From the NCBI GenBank assembly GCA_050084515.1, contig CM114272.1, positions 26,970,001-27,034,000 of the forward strand: a stretch of 64,000 bases of DNA, read 5' to 3'. Made by a program: the position numbers and the translations under genes. This stretch comes from Blasia pusilla. Its lineage: Eukaryota > Marchantiophyta > Marchantiopsida > Blasiales. Below the pieces are notes generated by a model, which was given only the letters and a program-made list of their open reading frames with translations, did not search any database and had not been told where the DNA came from. Below, in pieces: positions 21,603 through 34,400 of this stretch. How positions within the stretch are numbered: the first letter of the stretch is position 1; each line of letters starts with the position of its first letter.

Positions 21603-22625
21603 TGTCATGACCCTCATAACAAAACAACACCAAATAGGCACCAAGCGGAACATCAGAACTCAAGTGGACTCACCCTGCGATGTTCGCGCTTTGGAGAGGC
21701 ATTTGGAAAGGTCTCTTGGAAAAGTCCAAGAGACGAAATCCACAACAGAGTTGTGCATTTCATGCGTTAGTGGTCACGACCAAGAAACCAATACCAAATG
21801 CGAGCCGAGACTTAAGATGAGTTGAGTCTTGGAAGGTTGGTTGCCAAAGAGGTGAGAACCAGTTTTGAAACACGACTAGCGTTTGGGGAATTTGACTATG
21901 TTTTGGGCCATAACGTTAAGCTCTGAGATGCGTTTGGGAAAAATAAGGACGAGTTGGAAAGCTTATCTTAAGATGCTTCCAACGCACCAAAGATCTTAGC
22001 AAACGTATTAGTACACAGTGAGATATTGGTCAAAAACAACTATGAGAGCAATCTGGTTGAGGCCCAATTGGAGAGGCCCGGGTGTCTTTCCCTAAATGTA
22101 GGGAACCCCGGAGATCCCCATAAGAACTAGTAAGGGAAGAGTCTCTCTAAGATGTCTTGGAACACGAATCCCCACTTTGAGCACCAAACGGCATCTCAGA
22201 GGCACGGGATGGAACGAGAGTTTGGCGTTGGAACTCGAAACCCAAACCTAATCCAAGGGAGTGGACTTTGTACGCCACATTTGGATTCCAACCCGAGTTT
22301 TACTTTGTGCGAGTCTTGGTTAGGGACTCATTGGATGTCCATCGGACAGTTAGAACCGCGAGGCGCAAAACGCCGTTTGAGATTCCTAAATTGACCAGAA
22401 AGTCTCTCCCAAGTCTTTTAAGACTTGCCTGTGTTGAAAACCGGGAAACAAGGAAGGTTGAGCTTGATGAGAGACCGAGACAATAACTCAAAAAGTTAGC
22501 CCGTTGATTGATCCAAGACCCGACTAACCAAAGTGCGTGTTTGGATGCAGATCAGCGTTGAGAGCGTGACCTACTGAACGCACGCTTCCGCAAGAACAAG
22601 ATTAACGTTCAAGGAGAATTTGTCT
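21603..22625 (+). mobile_element. Diverged solo LTR related to the chromovirus LTR
   Basis: It aligns over about 1 kb with the 3' LTR at 60408-62038: start TGTCATGACCCTCAT versus TGTCGCGACCCTCAT; shared inner phrases GGAAGAGTCTC/GGAAAGGTCTC, CTCATTGGATG..., and GACGTTCAAGGAGA near the end. No internal sequence or primer-binding site follows, so it is a solo LTR. The last bases have drifted from the canonical CGACA end. Confidence 0.75.
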
Positions 22626-22900
22626 AGGGGTTGGGTGATTGACGGCTTGAGAGGTTGGATTAAGGTGGTTTTAGTACAGGATAGGCTAGTTAGAAATGAG
22701 AGTAATTGGAGAATTTGTTATAGTAGTGGTGGAGAAAGGAAGGAAAATATTAAAATAGATTTGAATAGGATGGTTGTATTGCAAAATAAGTGTGTTGGAA
22801 ATTTAAAGTAGGTCAAGGAGTGGAGATGGTTTAGTAATCAATTATTAGTGGGGGTAGATGATTTGGGGAGTTAGAAGGGTTCATTCTCTTCCTTCCATCT
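22626..22900. other. Spacer, no feature recognised
   Basis: Short A/G-rich sequence between the solo LTR and the promoter-like block. No ORF, repeat or motif could be supported. Confidence 0.4.
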
Positions 22901-22954
22901 TCCCCTATATAAACTTGCTCATTTTTTGTATACCCTTACAATCTCATTCCTCCC

Positions 22955-23034
<80 letters not shown>
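22901..23034 (+). promoter_or_regulatory. Promoter-like TATA box followed by (CT)n
   Basis: CCTATATAAACTTGC at about 22905 is a strong plant TATA context. Fifty bases later comes an uninterrupted (CT)n tract of about 75 bp (22959-23034), the position typical of CT-rich 5' leaders. Any gene it served has been lost, because retroelement debris starts within 100 bp. Confidence 0.4.
22959..23034. repeat. (CT)n microsatellite
   Basis: About 38 perfect CT units. Confidence 0.95.
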
Positions 23035-23036
<2 letters not shown>

Positions 23037-23124
23037 GTTTTTTTTCTCCATAGATAGCTAAACTTGATTAGTGAGAATATGTTTTGCTACTGGATAACCC
23101 TGATAAGTTAAGGTATCTCGGTTA

Positions 23125-23425
23125 TATAGGTTAGTATATTGGGTGTACTGGTAACGTATCCCGTATGTTGGTGTGTGATCGGTGTTCTAGGGGTTGGCAC
23201 ATGATGTGTTTGACTCCATGTATGGATGTTGTTCCTAGTGGAAGGTGGGTTTGTCCTTGATGTACTTAAGAGGGGTAGATGACTTGATCTTTGCATGATA
23301 TGGATTACAGATGTGCGACTAACGATGGGGCAACCTAGCACCCGGCCTTCTGATTCGTGCACCCACGACGCTGTATAGCATGTAGTAGATGTATAGGGCT
23401 ACTTGGGAGTTAGAGGGACCTAACC
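23125..23425 (+). pseudogene. PHD finger and 3' tail of a second PHD-gypsy copy
   Basis: The frame through 23165 reads RMLVCDRCSRGWHMMC and then VVPSGRWVCP, with the Trp intact that is mutated at 13130. The first Cys pair is damaged, and the final Cys pair has a TGA between its residues. The 3' tail follows to the GTTAGAGGGACCT block before the polypurine tract. There the sequence switches to inverted pol fragments at about 23426. Confidence 0.75.
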
Positions 23426-24010
23426 GCTGCCGATTGATAGGAAGGTAATCTCCACACATCCGCCTATCCGTGTAGTTGCCATGCACATCCTTTTTCGCAG
23501 GCAGGACAGTGGCTGATGCATACTCTCCATGCAATCAAGGTCATCAAGGTTCAACACCTCACCAACATCTGGACCAATGTTCGCAGGTAAATCTGGCTCT
23601 CGGCCATAAAGCAACAAGTACGGTGAGGAAGACGCTAAGGATGTCTGCCTGCTGAATTTTTATCCCATTGCCAACCACGACAACTGAAGGTCCCAATCTC
23701 CTAGGTGACCTCTCTGCAAGCCATACTTGCGTAGTCCTCTCTTCACCGTCTGCACAACCCGCTCTGCTAGTCCATCCGCCTCTAGATGATCTCGCTCAGT
23801 AGTGCGGTGGTCGATCAGTGCCTGATCACACAAGGCCTGAAACTCCCCGCATAACTTTGTACCCTGGTCAGTCAACACCTCAACTTGACATAGTAAATTG
23901 TTGTGAATTATCCAAATATTTTTGGGTGGGGTTAGTGTCTGCCTGTAGTCATGACCAAAGCCAGAGAACTCCAACAGATTGTGAAGGCACGTTGGGAAGA
24001 AGTACATATG
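23426..24010 (-). pseudogene. Chimeric integrase/RT debris of the PHD-gypsy family
   Basis: On the minus strand, 24010-23540 reads integrase core (VLTDQGTKLCGEFQALC, HRTTERDHLEADGLAERVV, LLYGREPDLP). It then jumps, with no spacer, into an RT-start fragment (MHGEYASA, DVHGNYTDRRMCGDYLPIN) at 23535-23430. Integrase-before-RT order shows rearrangement, not a simple deletion. Confidence 0.8.
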
Positions 24011-24390
24011 GAAGGTGGAACATCAAGAAGATGGCACTGCAAGTATTTTTTCTACTCTATGAAAACCTATCACATCACGTAGATCGTAGAGAATTTTACA
24101 CAAGAAAGATGAAAGACAAAGGATGGGAATCATGATACGCATCATCCCAAATTATATGTGAAAGTCCATCCCAACGTGCAACGGGATCTGTGAAATAGGG
24201 TGCTAGTGGAAAAGGCACAAAGAAGGGAAGTGAGACCTTCGAGTGAAATGGAAGTACGTCCACGGACACGAGCTTTGTCCGCGTGCAATCTTAATGATCG
24301 CTCATCCTTGATTGTAGTCAATATGATTGGCATACCACGAGCAGATTTTCCCACGTTTGTGAGTTTTTCGGCTTCCTGGGCATATAAGGA
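24011..24390. other. Unassigned coding-like sequence
   Basis: The plus frame around 24000-24060 reads SRRWHCKYFFYSMK, loosely like a BED-type zinc-finger start, and 24200-24390 has a long frame without a domain I recognise. It may belong to a hAT or gypsy remnant. This is a weak call. Confidence 0.25.
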
Positions 24391-24394
24391 GTTC

Positions 24395-26550
24395 AGTCTT
24401 GGCTTGGTTTGGGACGACCACGCACAAGCTTAAGGATTTGTGGAGCCCAACGCCAATAAGCATGAGCGCACGATGGGAGCTTCCATATGAGTGACGCCAC
24501 TAGCAGAGGCATCCCAACTGTGTGCATTGGGTTAGGTGATGGATCTGAACTATTTCACCTGGATTATCAACTTAGGAGTAGCTAAGCAACGTCAGATGAG
24601 GTTGCGATAGGTCACAGTTCTTGCATTGGTGAGCCCCATACCCACCAAAATGGTTCAGGAAATGGCTAGGGATGAGATCCAATGAGATTGACATACCAGG
24701 GGTGATGAGGAGAGACACCCTTGGACTTCTTGGGATGTGTTGTAGGTACGCCGAAAGATGGCACCCATAGCATGGAGAGTGGTTCATAATCTTGCACACC
24801 TAGTAGATGGGAGTTTGGAGTTAATTGTAGGGGAGCAGTTGGGTTCTGTTGTTCGAGATGGGATTGCGCCATAGCAACCATCGATACACGCGGCTAAAAG
24901 TCCTATAGTAGTCACGATGGAGACTTGGGAACCAGATATAGGTCCTAAGTTGACAAGAAGAGATCAGCGTCGAATTCATTTGTTCCTTAGGATTCATAAG
25001 CACATATTTTGCATTTAGTTTGCATGATTTGGGTATACTAATGGGTCTAGGGATCCGCATTGAGTTATCTTGCGACACGCTGATCTTCCAAAAATCTTAT
25101 AGGTATAGTGATATAGAGAGGGCCCTAATTTAGAGCAGGAGCCAAGACTTGTTTGGAGTAGGATTAGTGGAGATGTTGCATGGAGAGTATGCATTAACCA
25201 TTGTCATGCTTGCCAAGAAGAATGTACATAGCAATTGGACTGATAGGCGGATGTGTGGAGACTACCAACCTATCAATCGACACATGAAGTCTGATAAGTA
25301 TGCTATGCCCATCCTTGAGGTGATATTTGATGTTTTTGGGCATGCAAAGATCTTATATTTTTTGGATCTTCAAGCCATATACCATCAGTTGATTATTAGA
25401 TTGGAGGACAGGAAGAAGACGGTATTTTGGGGCATCAATTCTCACGAGAAGGATATTTTGTACCACTGGCACTTCTTACATTTGGATTAAAGAACGTCTG
25501 AGCATAGCTACATAGGGTCATGGATAGGGTCTTGGCAAGTTTAGATTTTTCTAGGTGTTATATTGATGACATTTTAGTCTTTAGCACCACGGTTGGGGAG
25601 CATGAGCGACATCTAGAGGAAGTGTTTCGACGATTGCAGTCACATGGGCTGAAGCTATTTCTAGGCAAGTGCAAGTTCTTCTACAACCATATTGAGTACT
25701 TTGGTCATACGATATATCCAAGTGGCCTTGGGATTCGGCAGAATAAGGTAGAGGCTATCTCACGCATTCCACGCCCTATGGATGTGAGTCTTGTTTGTGC
25801 ATTTATGGAATTGGTGATTTTTTACGTACGGTATGTCAAGGGTTTTGGTTCTATTGCGAAGCCGCTAACCAAGGTGGATCATGAGTGGCATTGGGAAGAT
25901 GAGCAGGAGAGAGCATTTCAGCTGCTCTAAGACAATTAAGTTGATTTCCGCGACCATATTGAGGAGATCTATTAGGGGGCATCATTTCTAGTTGCATACT
26001 AATTGGAGTATGTTAGGGCTTGGAGCGGTGCTCATCTAACATAACAATGAGGGTAGAGACTTCGTGATGGCTTACACTTGTTGCTTGAACAACACTCTAG
26101 AGGGGAAGTATAGCTCGTATGAAGGTGAGTGCTTGGTTGCAGTGTGGGTTGTCACGCATTTCAGGTGTTATTTATTTGGCAACCCCTTTACCATCATTAT
26201 TGATCATCGACCACTTAGTGGTTGATGGAGTCCAAAAAGCTTGTGAGGTGGGCCCTATTTTTGTAGGAGTATGATTTCCAGGTGGTATATTGACCTAGGA
26301 TGCTCAACCAGAATGCAAATAGGCTGAGTCGTAACCCATGCCTAAGTGAGCGAGATGCGATTGGAGCTCGGTGGCATGGAGAGAGTGATGAGGAGTTGGT
26401 GCCTAGATGGCACGCGTGAGCCTATTTGGGCTTGTTGGCTATGGAGAGCCAGAGTATCGAGACTTTGATGGTGAGGTATGATGGAAAGTCCTTATATCCA
26501 AAGGCCGGTGAGAAGGCGACAGATGGCTGAGATATTCACGAGGATGGAGT
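24395..26550 (+). pseudogene. Plus-strand pol remnant of the PHD-gypsy family (linker, RT, RNase H)
   Basis: Order on the plus strand: linker (VMDLNYFTWIINLG near 24535), RT from about 25150 (VEMLHGEYA, DRRMCGDYQPINRH, then RCYIDDILVFSTTVGEH near 25553, YIDD kept), the connection region (YVRYVKGFGSIAKPL), and RNase H phrases (SSYEGECLVAVW, IIDHRPL) to about 26230. Many stops and an indel near 25490. It ends with no integrase before 26.6 kb. Confidence 0.8.
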
Positions 26551-26714
26551 AGTCTCGGAGTACCTACATACTGTCAACGTCGTGAGTATAGTGGGAGCTA
26601 GAGAGCGGGATCGGATCCTATAGTGAGCCAGGAGGAGCGGTTAGAGGAGAGGAAGACAGGAGACAGGAGACAGAAAGAGAGGAGAGAGGAAACTACTGTC
26701 AATCCAAAAAGATC

Positions 26715-28740
26715 ATTCTTTTAAGAGAGTTTCTAGTGATTTGAAGAGAGCTTTATATGGGTTGAAGAGAGGTTCAAATATTTTTGAACATATTTTACCA
26801 TTTTTTTCTCTTTTCTTAGTTACTCCCACAAAAAAAATTTCCTCTTCCTCATTATGGCAACATGTCTGAAATTTGATAAGTTGTAGCATACATGAAACAT
26901 TCATATATCCAATAATCTCTCGGCGTATAATTTAAATATTGGAAAACTCATTGGAATCACAAATATGGAACAAATCACTTTTTCCATCCAAGGTCTGAAA
27001 AAAACATCTTTTAAGCATATTGATAAAAGTTCAAACTCGTAGTAAAGAGTTTGGCATTTCCAACCTACACTCTGAGACCTGATGTTGCATCTTTAGAGTG
27101 ACTTGTTTAGCATACTTTGAACTTCTTTCATGGAAAAAATTGGTTGGTAGATTCCTACTCCTACCTCTGACTCTCTTAAAGCTATGAGCAAAACGTAGTC
27201 TATGGACAAACAAGGGAAATACTTTTTCCCACTTGTCTCTCTTTGGACAAAGTCATGACAAGAACATGTGGGAAAGAAATAGATGTGTACAACATACATC
27301 CCAAAAACACTAGAATGCATGGTGATGTTCGTGACACAATAAATTCTTCCTATTCCATTCCCACTATGCATATATTTTATGGCAATGATTTCCATGTTGG
27401 CCTCCATAACCAATGCGATTCGCTTTGCCCTCTCTATCAATGGCCTACACATTCTGTTTCTCTTCACTCCATATCTTGATTGGAATAGAAATAGTGGATT
27501 GAGATCATCCACCTTCTATGGACATAAGTTGACATCAATCTTAGGTTGGAATCAAAATGCGAATGTCTCTATAATGCAAATATGTTTTGAACTCCCTATG
27601 TCTCTCAATCTAAACCCTGCACTTGTAAGGTTATCCACTTCCTCTTGAGTGCAATTGAAACCTGCAACAATGGCCCAAATCATGGGGGTATTTGGTCAGC
27701 GTATTCCCTATCGCTCCAATGGCAATTGGATACAACTTTCTAAACGCGGATGATTTATTTGGGCGAAAAAAAAAACACTTAAATTGATCCCTTGTCTTGT
27801 GAAACGGTCAAAGGTTTTCAACCCCCAAAGCTTGGTAGTGGTTGGCATGTCCTTATATAATTCTTATTCAAGAAAGTGTCGTATGCTCTCCTTGTTCTAT
27901 CAAATCCAGCCCTGTAGGTGGATCCACGTCCGAGTTTGCTTCGAGAGATATGTCATCTTTTCATATTGCAATCCACCTCTTTGAAAGGAATGCCATAGTG
28001 TTGAACATCCCCCAATATTGGATTATGGGAAGTCCCTTCTTCAAAGAAAATTGGAAATAAGACATTTCTCGATTTTGCAAAAGATACACAGACTCAAACT
28101 TGGGAGCTATTTGGTGTTTCTAAATACATGGGTGGGATGATTTCATCATCCGGACGAATCACCAAGTTGGTTCCTTGATGCTAACGCTTGACTTGTCTGA
28201 AGTCAAGGTACTTATTTGGTCTCCAAGAGTCTCGCCAAGACAACTTTACCACCATTTGTATTGGACGTCTTGAAACTCGCTCACAAATATCCCCACCAAT
28301 GTGGGGACATCTTTCTCTAGAGGAATTCAGGCTTCGCATCGATCGATTGAATGCTTCAACATACATTTCCTCATCCCCAGATCTCACAACGGCCCTAACA
28401 TAGAGTTCATAAATCAATGGGCTTTTTCCCTTGGTTATACCTTTTGTGAGAAATATTTGAGATGTTGCAGATTGTAACATTGCTCTCGCTTGGTTTTGTT
28501 GGCATGCCTCCATCAAGGAATTGGCAAGCTTGTGATGACCTCCAAGATGAATGGACACTCTCGGCTCCACTTGTGCTCGGGACAAGGGAATTTTCATGAA
28601 TATTCAATCCCTAAACATGCCAAATTGTTAAGTGAGGGAGAATTACAGTATACAGAAGTGCACAATACACTGTATTGCAATCCCTCGGAATCCGACGAGT
28701 TAAAATTTGTTGCAACCTGTTAGAATCCGATGGGTTGCAA
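26715..28740 (-). pseudogene. Inverted second copy of gene B2 (SWIM element)
   Basis: The minus strand matches 4400-6210 along its length. 28597-28181 aligns with the start of B2 (SQIFLTKGITKG; IYELYVRAVVRSGDE; DSWRPNKYLDF). 27512-27093 aligns with the C-terminal part (DDLNPLFLF; VKRNRMCRP; PTCSCHDFVQRETSGKKYF). The SWIM CKH has become CLS, so zinc binding is lost, but this C-terminal segment is otherwise open. The middle (27.5-28.15 kb) has many stops. Homology ends at about 26715, matching 6210. Confidence 0.8.
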
Positions 28741-28814
28741 AAGAAATTTTTGCAACCCGTCGGTTTTAGACAGTTTGCATATTGATAGAACCTATCGAAA
28801 TCCAATGGGTTGCC
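28677..28814. repeat. Palindrome cluster of the inverted SWIM element
   Basis: Four 27-nt palindromes start near 28677, 28712, 28752 and 28787. They occupy the same position relative to the SWIM gene as the cluster at 4045-4314, so gene and palindromes travelled together. Confidence 0.8.
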
Positions 28815-29167
28815 AAACACCAACCAATCAAATTCAGGCATATTGCAAATATTGCTATTTGGCAAGAATAGAAGAAATGTGTGATTTTTATGTCTAGGCT
28901 TTAAATGACTCACCGAGAGAATGACTCAAATTTTGACTAAAATGGTTTAGTCATAAAATTTTTGTTCGTACAACTTACATAGTTACCAGCTTATGACTAA
29001 AGTAGTTATCAATACCCTTTAGTCAAGACTAATTGTACTTGTTTCACTTGCCTAGTAATACCTAGTCATAAACAATGACTAATGTGTTTAAGGATTTCAT
29101 GCTCCAATGCTACGGTGTTTTTACCTCTTCTACCCAAGGGGGAGGGTACAAAAAGAGATATCATGAA

Positions 29168-29378
29168 GGAGGAAGAGGGCATTGAGTAGGATTATTTAAA
29201 GTCTTTGTCGCATTTTTATGTTAACATGGTGTTAACTTTTCTTCCAACCATTGGATGGTGTTGAAACTTGGCACAAGCCTTGGAATTAAATCCCTCCACA
29301 ACTTCAAAAATTCAGATATACCATTTCGGCCCCCATGCTAAAATAAAAAATGAAAGACCTTACTTAGGGTTTACGATT
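29168..29378. repeat. 352-bp tandem repeat, unit 1, left part
   Basis: It begins GGAGGAAGAGGGCATTGAG and continues at 39116 beyond the CACTA insertion. The rejoined unit is 348 bp and matches unit 2 (39253-39604). A degenerate end of a preceding unit lies just upstream. Confidence 0.85.
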
Positions 29379-29391
29379 CACTAGAAGGAAA

Positions 29392-30683
<1,292 letters not shown>

Positions 30684-30689
30684 CTCATT

Positions 30690-30945
30690 AAGTAGTTCCT
30701 ATGTTAGCCTTGCGACCATAGACCCTGCGCCCTAGTTGGATGGTGCTTGAGACTGGGATGGATGTAGAGAGAGGAGCAAGTGAAGAAGGTACCATATGAG
30801 AGGAGGGAGACACTATCATATAGTGTGAGTGTTGACAAAAAAATGTGTTTGTGCGGAGCTTCCGAGTGTCAACCAAGAAACTCTTCACCACACCATCTAC
30901 TTTACCTGATTGGGATCCCTAATAGATATTACTTACCAGTGCAGC
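30690..30945. repeat. Dispersed 200-250-bp repeat inside the CACTA element, copy 1
   Basis: It shares GTTGGAYGGTGCTTGAGA, ACTTTACCTGATTGGGATC and CTTACCAGTG with 35730-35975 (copy 2) and in part with 36150-36350 (copy 3). No coding role is evident. Confidence 0.65.
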
Positions 30946-30990
30946 AGCTTTGGGCAATGAATCAAGGCTATTGATTGTGTTGAACAATTA

Positions 30991-31191
30991 TGGTGTTACC
31001 AGCTTAGCAATATCAGCATATGCTCTTGCTCTGTGTATTGTGAATTTTGCGCTGAAGACCAAGTAATGACTAGAGGTTTCATCTCCATTGTCACATAAGG
31101 CACAAGAGTTTAGTTGTGTTTCCATCTTGCTTTTCTTATGGTTCAAGGGGATTGCCCCCATCTTGAACTTGAACCTGAGCCAAGTTCCCAA
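30991..31191 (-). pseudogene. LINE-type RT zinc-binding fragment
   Basis: The frame reads CALCDNGDETSSHYLV, the start of the C-x2-C...H...C zinc-binding module that follows RT in plant non-LTR elements. The last Cys is lost. It is isolated and truncated. Confidence 0.5.
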
Positions 31192-31293
31192 GCAAGGGGT
31201 TCACTACAAATAGTTCTTCAGTTCTGCCTTCTCAGGATATAGGGTAAAAAGAGAGAGGTCAAACATTTTCATGGCTTCCTCCGTGCTATTCTA

Positions 31294-32030
31294 CTATGAG
31301 CGTTTGCCCACTGCTTTGGTTATGGTATCCACGAATGCTTTCTCATCTTGCTCCCATAGTTCAGGCCCTGCTAGGAGCTTGGATGCTTGCACAATCTCTT
31401 GAACCATTTTCGTCCGAGATTTGGCCTGCTTTATGGGTCTTCTTTGGGTCCAAGTTTTCCCCATCACCTCTTTAGGATAGCGATGGGAGTCCATTGTCTC
31501 TAGATGCCTCCTCCATTTCAACTTGGTGATGTCATGTCTATCCTCCAAGGGTTCCACACCAAGTTCTAATCTCACACTAACTCGGGTTGTTTGTGAGGAA
31601 GTTGACATCATACCTGTGAATCTGCCCCAATCTCCCTAAACTCTTGCTCAAATGCTGACTTCAGCCTTGGCCAATCAGCTTTCTGTCCAACCTCCAAGGC
31701 ATTATACCAACGCAAGGCTTCTCCATCAATCAGCCCACGAAACAACCTCTTGGTTGTGTCTTCATCCCCTTCATCATTGGCTACCAAAGTTGCTCGGTAT
31801 TGTTCCATCCAGTCATCCACATCTTGACTACCATCCCCTCGAAATCTGGTGTACTTTATTCGAAATGAGGGAGGCATCTTGACTGAGGTAGCTTGAGCAG
31901 GAACCACTTGAACTGAGCTGGCTATTATAGCAAGTGCTGAACTTGAACTCCCCACTAAAGAGTCTCCTATGGAAGCTCTTTCTCTCTCTTCTTGGTGATC
32001 TGCAACAGCATTCCGTGCACTCCTTGCTGA
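31294..32030 (-). pseudogene. Gypsy Gag remnant behind a primer-binding site
   Basis: 31955-31608 reads a typical Gag core (YTRFRGDGSQDVDDWMEQY; RGLIDGEALRWYNAL; LKSAFEQEFREIG). A frame change then leads into 31611-31294, a basic region without zinc knuckles. It lies about 150 bp after the primer-binding site at 32106, as expected. No pol follows it on this strand. Confidence 0.7.
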
Positions 32031-32088
32031 ATGTCTTTGATGCCGCTCACTCTTAAGTCTCCTTCACTTTTGATCTGGACTCCACAGC

Positions 32089-32110
32089 TCCCCGGCAGCG
32101 GCGCCAAAAT
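32089..32110 (-). other. Primer-binding site and LTR edge
   Basis: The minus strand reads TGGCGCCGCTGCCGGGGA (32106-32089), close to the Asp/Asn-tRNA type site of plant gypsy elements. It is directly preceded by GGTGAGACA-TTT, a plausible LTR 3' end. The LTR itself would extend from 32110 to the right, but its other end is not identifiable. Confidence 0.6.
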
Positions 32111-33414
32111 GTCTCACCAGGTAATACATGGCCAGCACACAACCTAGGTGAAAATGTTGCTAGTTCCACCAATTCGGTCCAATGTAAGAGCTTAGGGCCA
32201 GATCAGAAGATCAGATCTATAAGATGTACTCTTACAGCTTGTAAACCCCACCTCTTTACCTTAAGAGGCTGGAGAAACTCTCTCCACTTCAAGATCACAA
32301 TCCTGTCCTCACCCTACTAACCAAAACTCCTTCCTTTCTCTTGAGTGCTTTGAGTGGAGTGGCCAGTGGAACCCAACAAGCACACTCTACTTAGAAATCA
32401 CAGTCAAGAATGACCAGACAAAGCATAAGGTCCTCCAATGTCTTTGCCTTGGACTAGTTGAATGTACCAAGGACATCCTCTAAAGTACACCCAACTCCTA
32501 ACCGATCGGGTAGTGCAATCACCTTCTTCTTCTCCTCTTACCTTGTTGATCCTTTGTTCTCCTTCTTGTTCGGGTAGTAGGAGACTTAACAGTGAGCCCA
32601 TGGTCTTCTACCTATAGGGGAGCTCAAGCATGACCCTCGCTCTCTCTCCACTCACTAACTCTTATCACTTACAGACACGGAAGTCCAGGTTGTCACACCA
32701 CCGAAATAATCGGTGATTGGTGTCAAAGGCCAAGCTTAGGTGGGCATAAACAAGCTTTCCAAGCACACCTTGGTGGAGCACAATCTTGGAACCCAAGCTT
32801 GCCTCCCTCTCTCTTGGTACTGACCTCTTGTCCACTCACTACACTTTTGAATGATTAGTTGAATCGGCTCCAAGAATCTCCCTTCATCAAGCCCCCCAAC
32901 TCATCACTCAATCATGCACATACTCAGATACAGGGCAATGGAGTGAACTCATTTCACAGGGCTACCTTCTGCATATCACAAAATCATCGAGTACATGGGA
33001 GACCTTCTTAGTCTTAGCCCCCTTCAAGCACACTATACACTACCTAGATCTGGGAGCACATAACTTTGCTGGTTAGCTTGGCTCAAGAGATCGAGTGTCT
33101 ACTAGCCAACAACATGTATATGCCCGCCTTCAAGCAAAACCAACAGAGTATAAGTGAAGCTGAGAGCCCCCTTCCCACTTGGGCTTCTCTGGCATTTTGG
33201 GTTCCTACCTTCCTACAAATCTACCTCCCCCTAAGCATCTACTCCAAGGCATCTACTGCGCGAAATTTCTACCTCATCTACTTTTGAACCTGTCCTAACT
33301 AAAGTCTCTTGAGCAGCATTGATGGCATAGGCTCGACTTGTCTCTTGGACATGCTTGAAGGTAAGACCTACCTTTACATTCTTCCCATGCTTGCTTCTTC
33401 TCAAGTTGGTTTGA
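32111..33414. other. Probable LTR and unassigned sequence
   Basis: No gene is seen. It lies upstream (minus strand) of the primer-binding site and so probably contains the LTR. I could not find its second copy. Confidence 0.4.
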
Positions 33415-33738
33415 GCTTCCCTTGGATGCTCTTCAGCTCCACCTGCTCTCATCACTTCCCTTGGATGCTCTCCACCTGCTCTCATCACTCCCTTGGATGC
33501 TCTTCAGCTCCACCTGCTCTCATCAATCCCTTGGATGCTCTTCAGCTCCACTTGCTCTCATCACTTCCCTTGGATGCTCTTTACTTGATCTCATCACTTC
33601 CCTTGGATGCTCTTCAGCTCCACCTGCTCTCATCACTCCCCTGGATGCTCTTCAGCCCCACCTGCTCTCATCACTTCCCTTGGATGCTCTTCACCTAATC
33701 TCATCACTCCCTTGGATGCTCTTCAGCTCCACGTGCTA
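33415..33738. repeat. Minisatellite, about 40-bp unit, about 9 copies
   Basis: The unit contains CCTTGGATGCTCTTCAGCTC then CACCTGCTCTCATCACTT. Two or three units lack the TTCAGCTC part. It abuts, and truncates, the integrase fragment at 33739. Confidence 0.9.
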
Positions 33739-34220
33739 AGGCCCAAGCAGTCGAATGTGCAGCTTTCCTGGAAACTTTTGGTGTCGACTATCATACATCA
33801 GCACCATGTCCCCATCCTTCACTGGATCATGCTGTATTCGGTTATCAAACCTCATCTTCCTTTGTTGCTGAACTGCCTTGGTCTTCTCCAATGCTGCCTT
33901 TCTCTCCTCCCCTAGGGCATCAATCATATCCAGCCTGCTATCTATGCCACCTTCAGGTTGGAAGTGCCCTTCTAGAGTATGATCAGTCTTCAACTCCAAC
34001 TCTACTACCAAGAGAGGGTTCTGCCCATACACCAAGAAGTAGGGACTTTTCCCTGTTGTACTCTTCTTAGCTGTGTTGTAAGCATGGACAGCTGAAGCTA
34101 ATTTCCTATCCCAATCTGATTTGTGAGCTGCCACCATCTTGGTCCAAATAGCACCAATGATCCCATTTAAATTGCAGATTGTTGTTCTAGCTCCTTCTAC
34201 TCACCTAACTAGAGTCCCAA
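33736..34220 (-). pseudogene. Gypsy integrase C-terminal fragment
   Basis: 34137-33736 reads AHKSDWDRKLASAVHAYNTA, STTGKSPYFLVYGQNP and a basic tail VKDGDMVLMYDSRHQKFPGK, the usual end of a gypsy integrase. It stops abruptly at the minisatellite. It lies on the wrong side to belong with the Gag at 31.3-32.0 kb, so two elements are represented. Confidence 0.75.
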
Positions 34221-34248
34221 AAGTATCTAACACACATGGGAGCCACTT

Positions 34249-34400
34249 ATGAAGGGGCGCACAATACCCCAAAATGCCTTCAGCTGCACAACTTCAAGCA
34301 TGTCCCTTTGTTTGGTCTTGGCATCCCACATTGCTGCCCCATATTCCAGCAAGGGACGAATGGTATGCATAATGACAGAGCGCTTTACTTCTCATGTGAT
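34249..34400 (-). pseudogene. LINE reverse transcriptase 3' fragment
   Basis: The minus frame reads TIRPLLEYGAAMWDAKT and then LEVVQLKAFWGIV, the conserved 'thumb' words of non-LTR RTs. Nothing else of the element is clear. Confidence 0.6.

Noticed and set aside
33309-33739. Repetitive Leu/Ser/His-rich proteins
   Set aside because: Read-through of the 40-bp minisatellite in several frames. No domain and no promoter.
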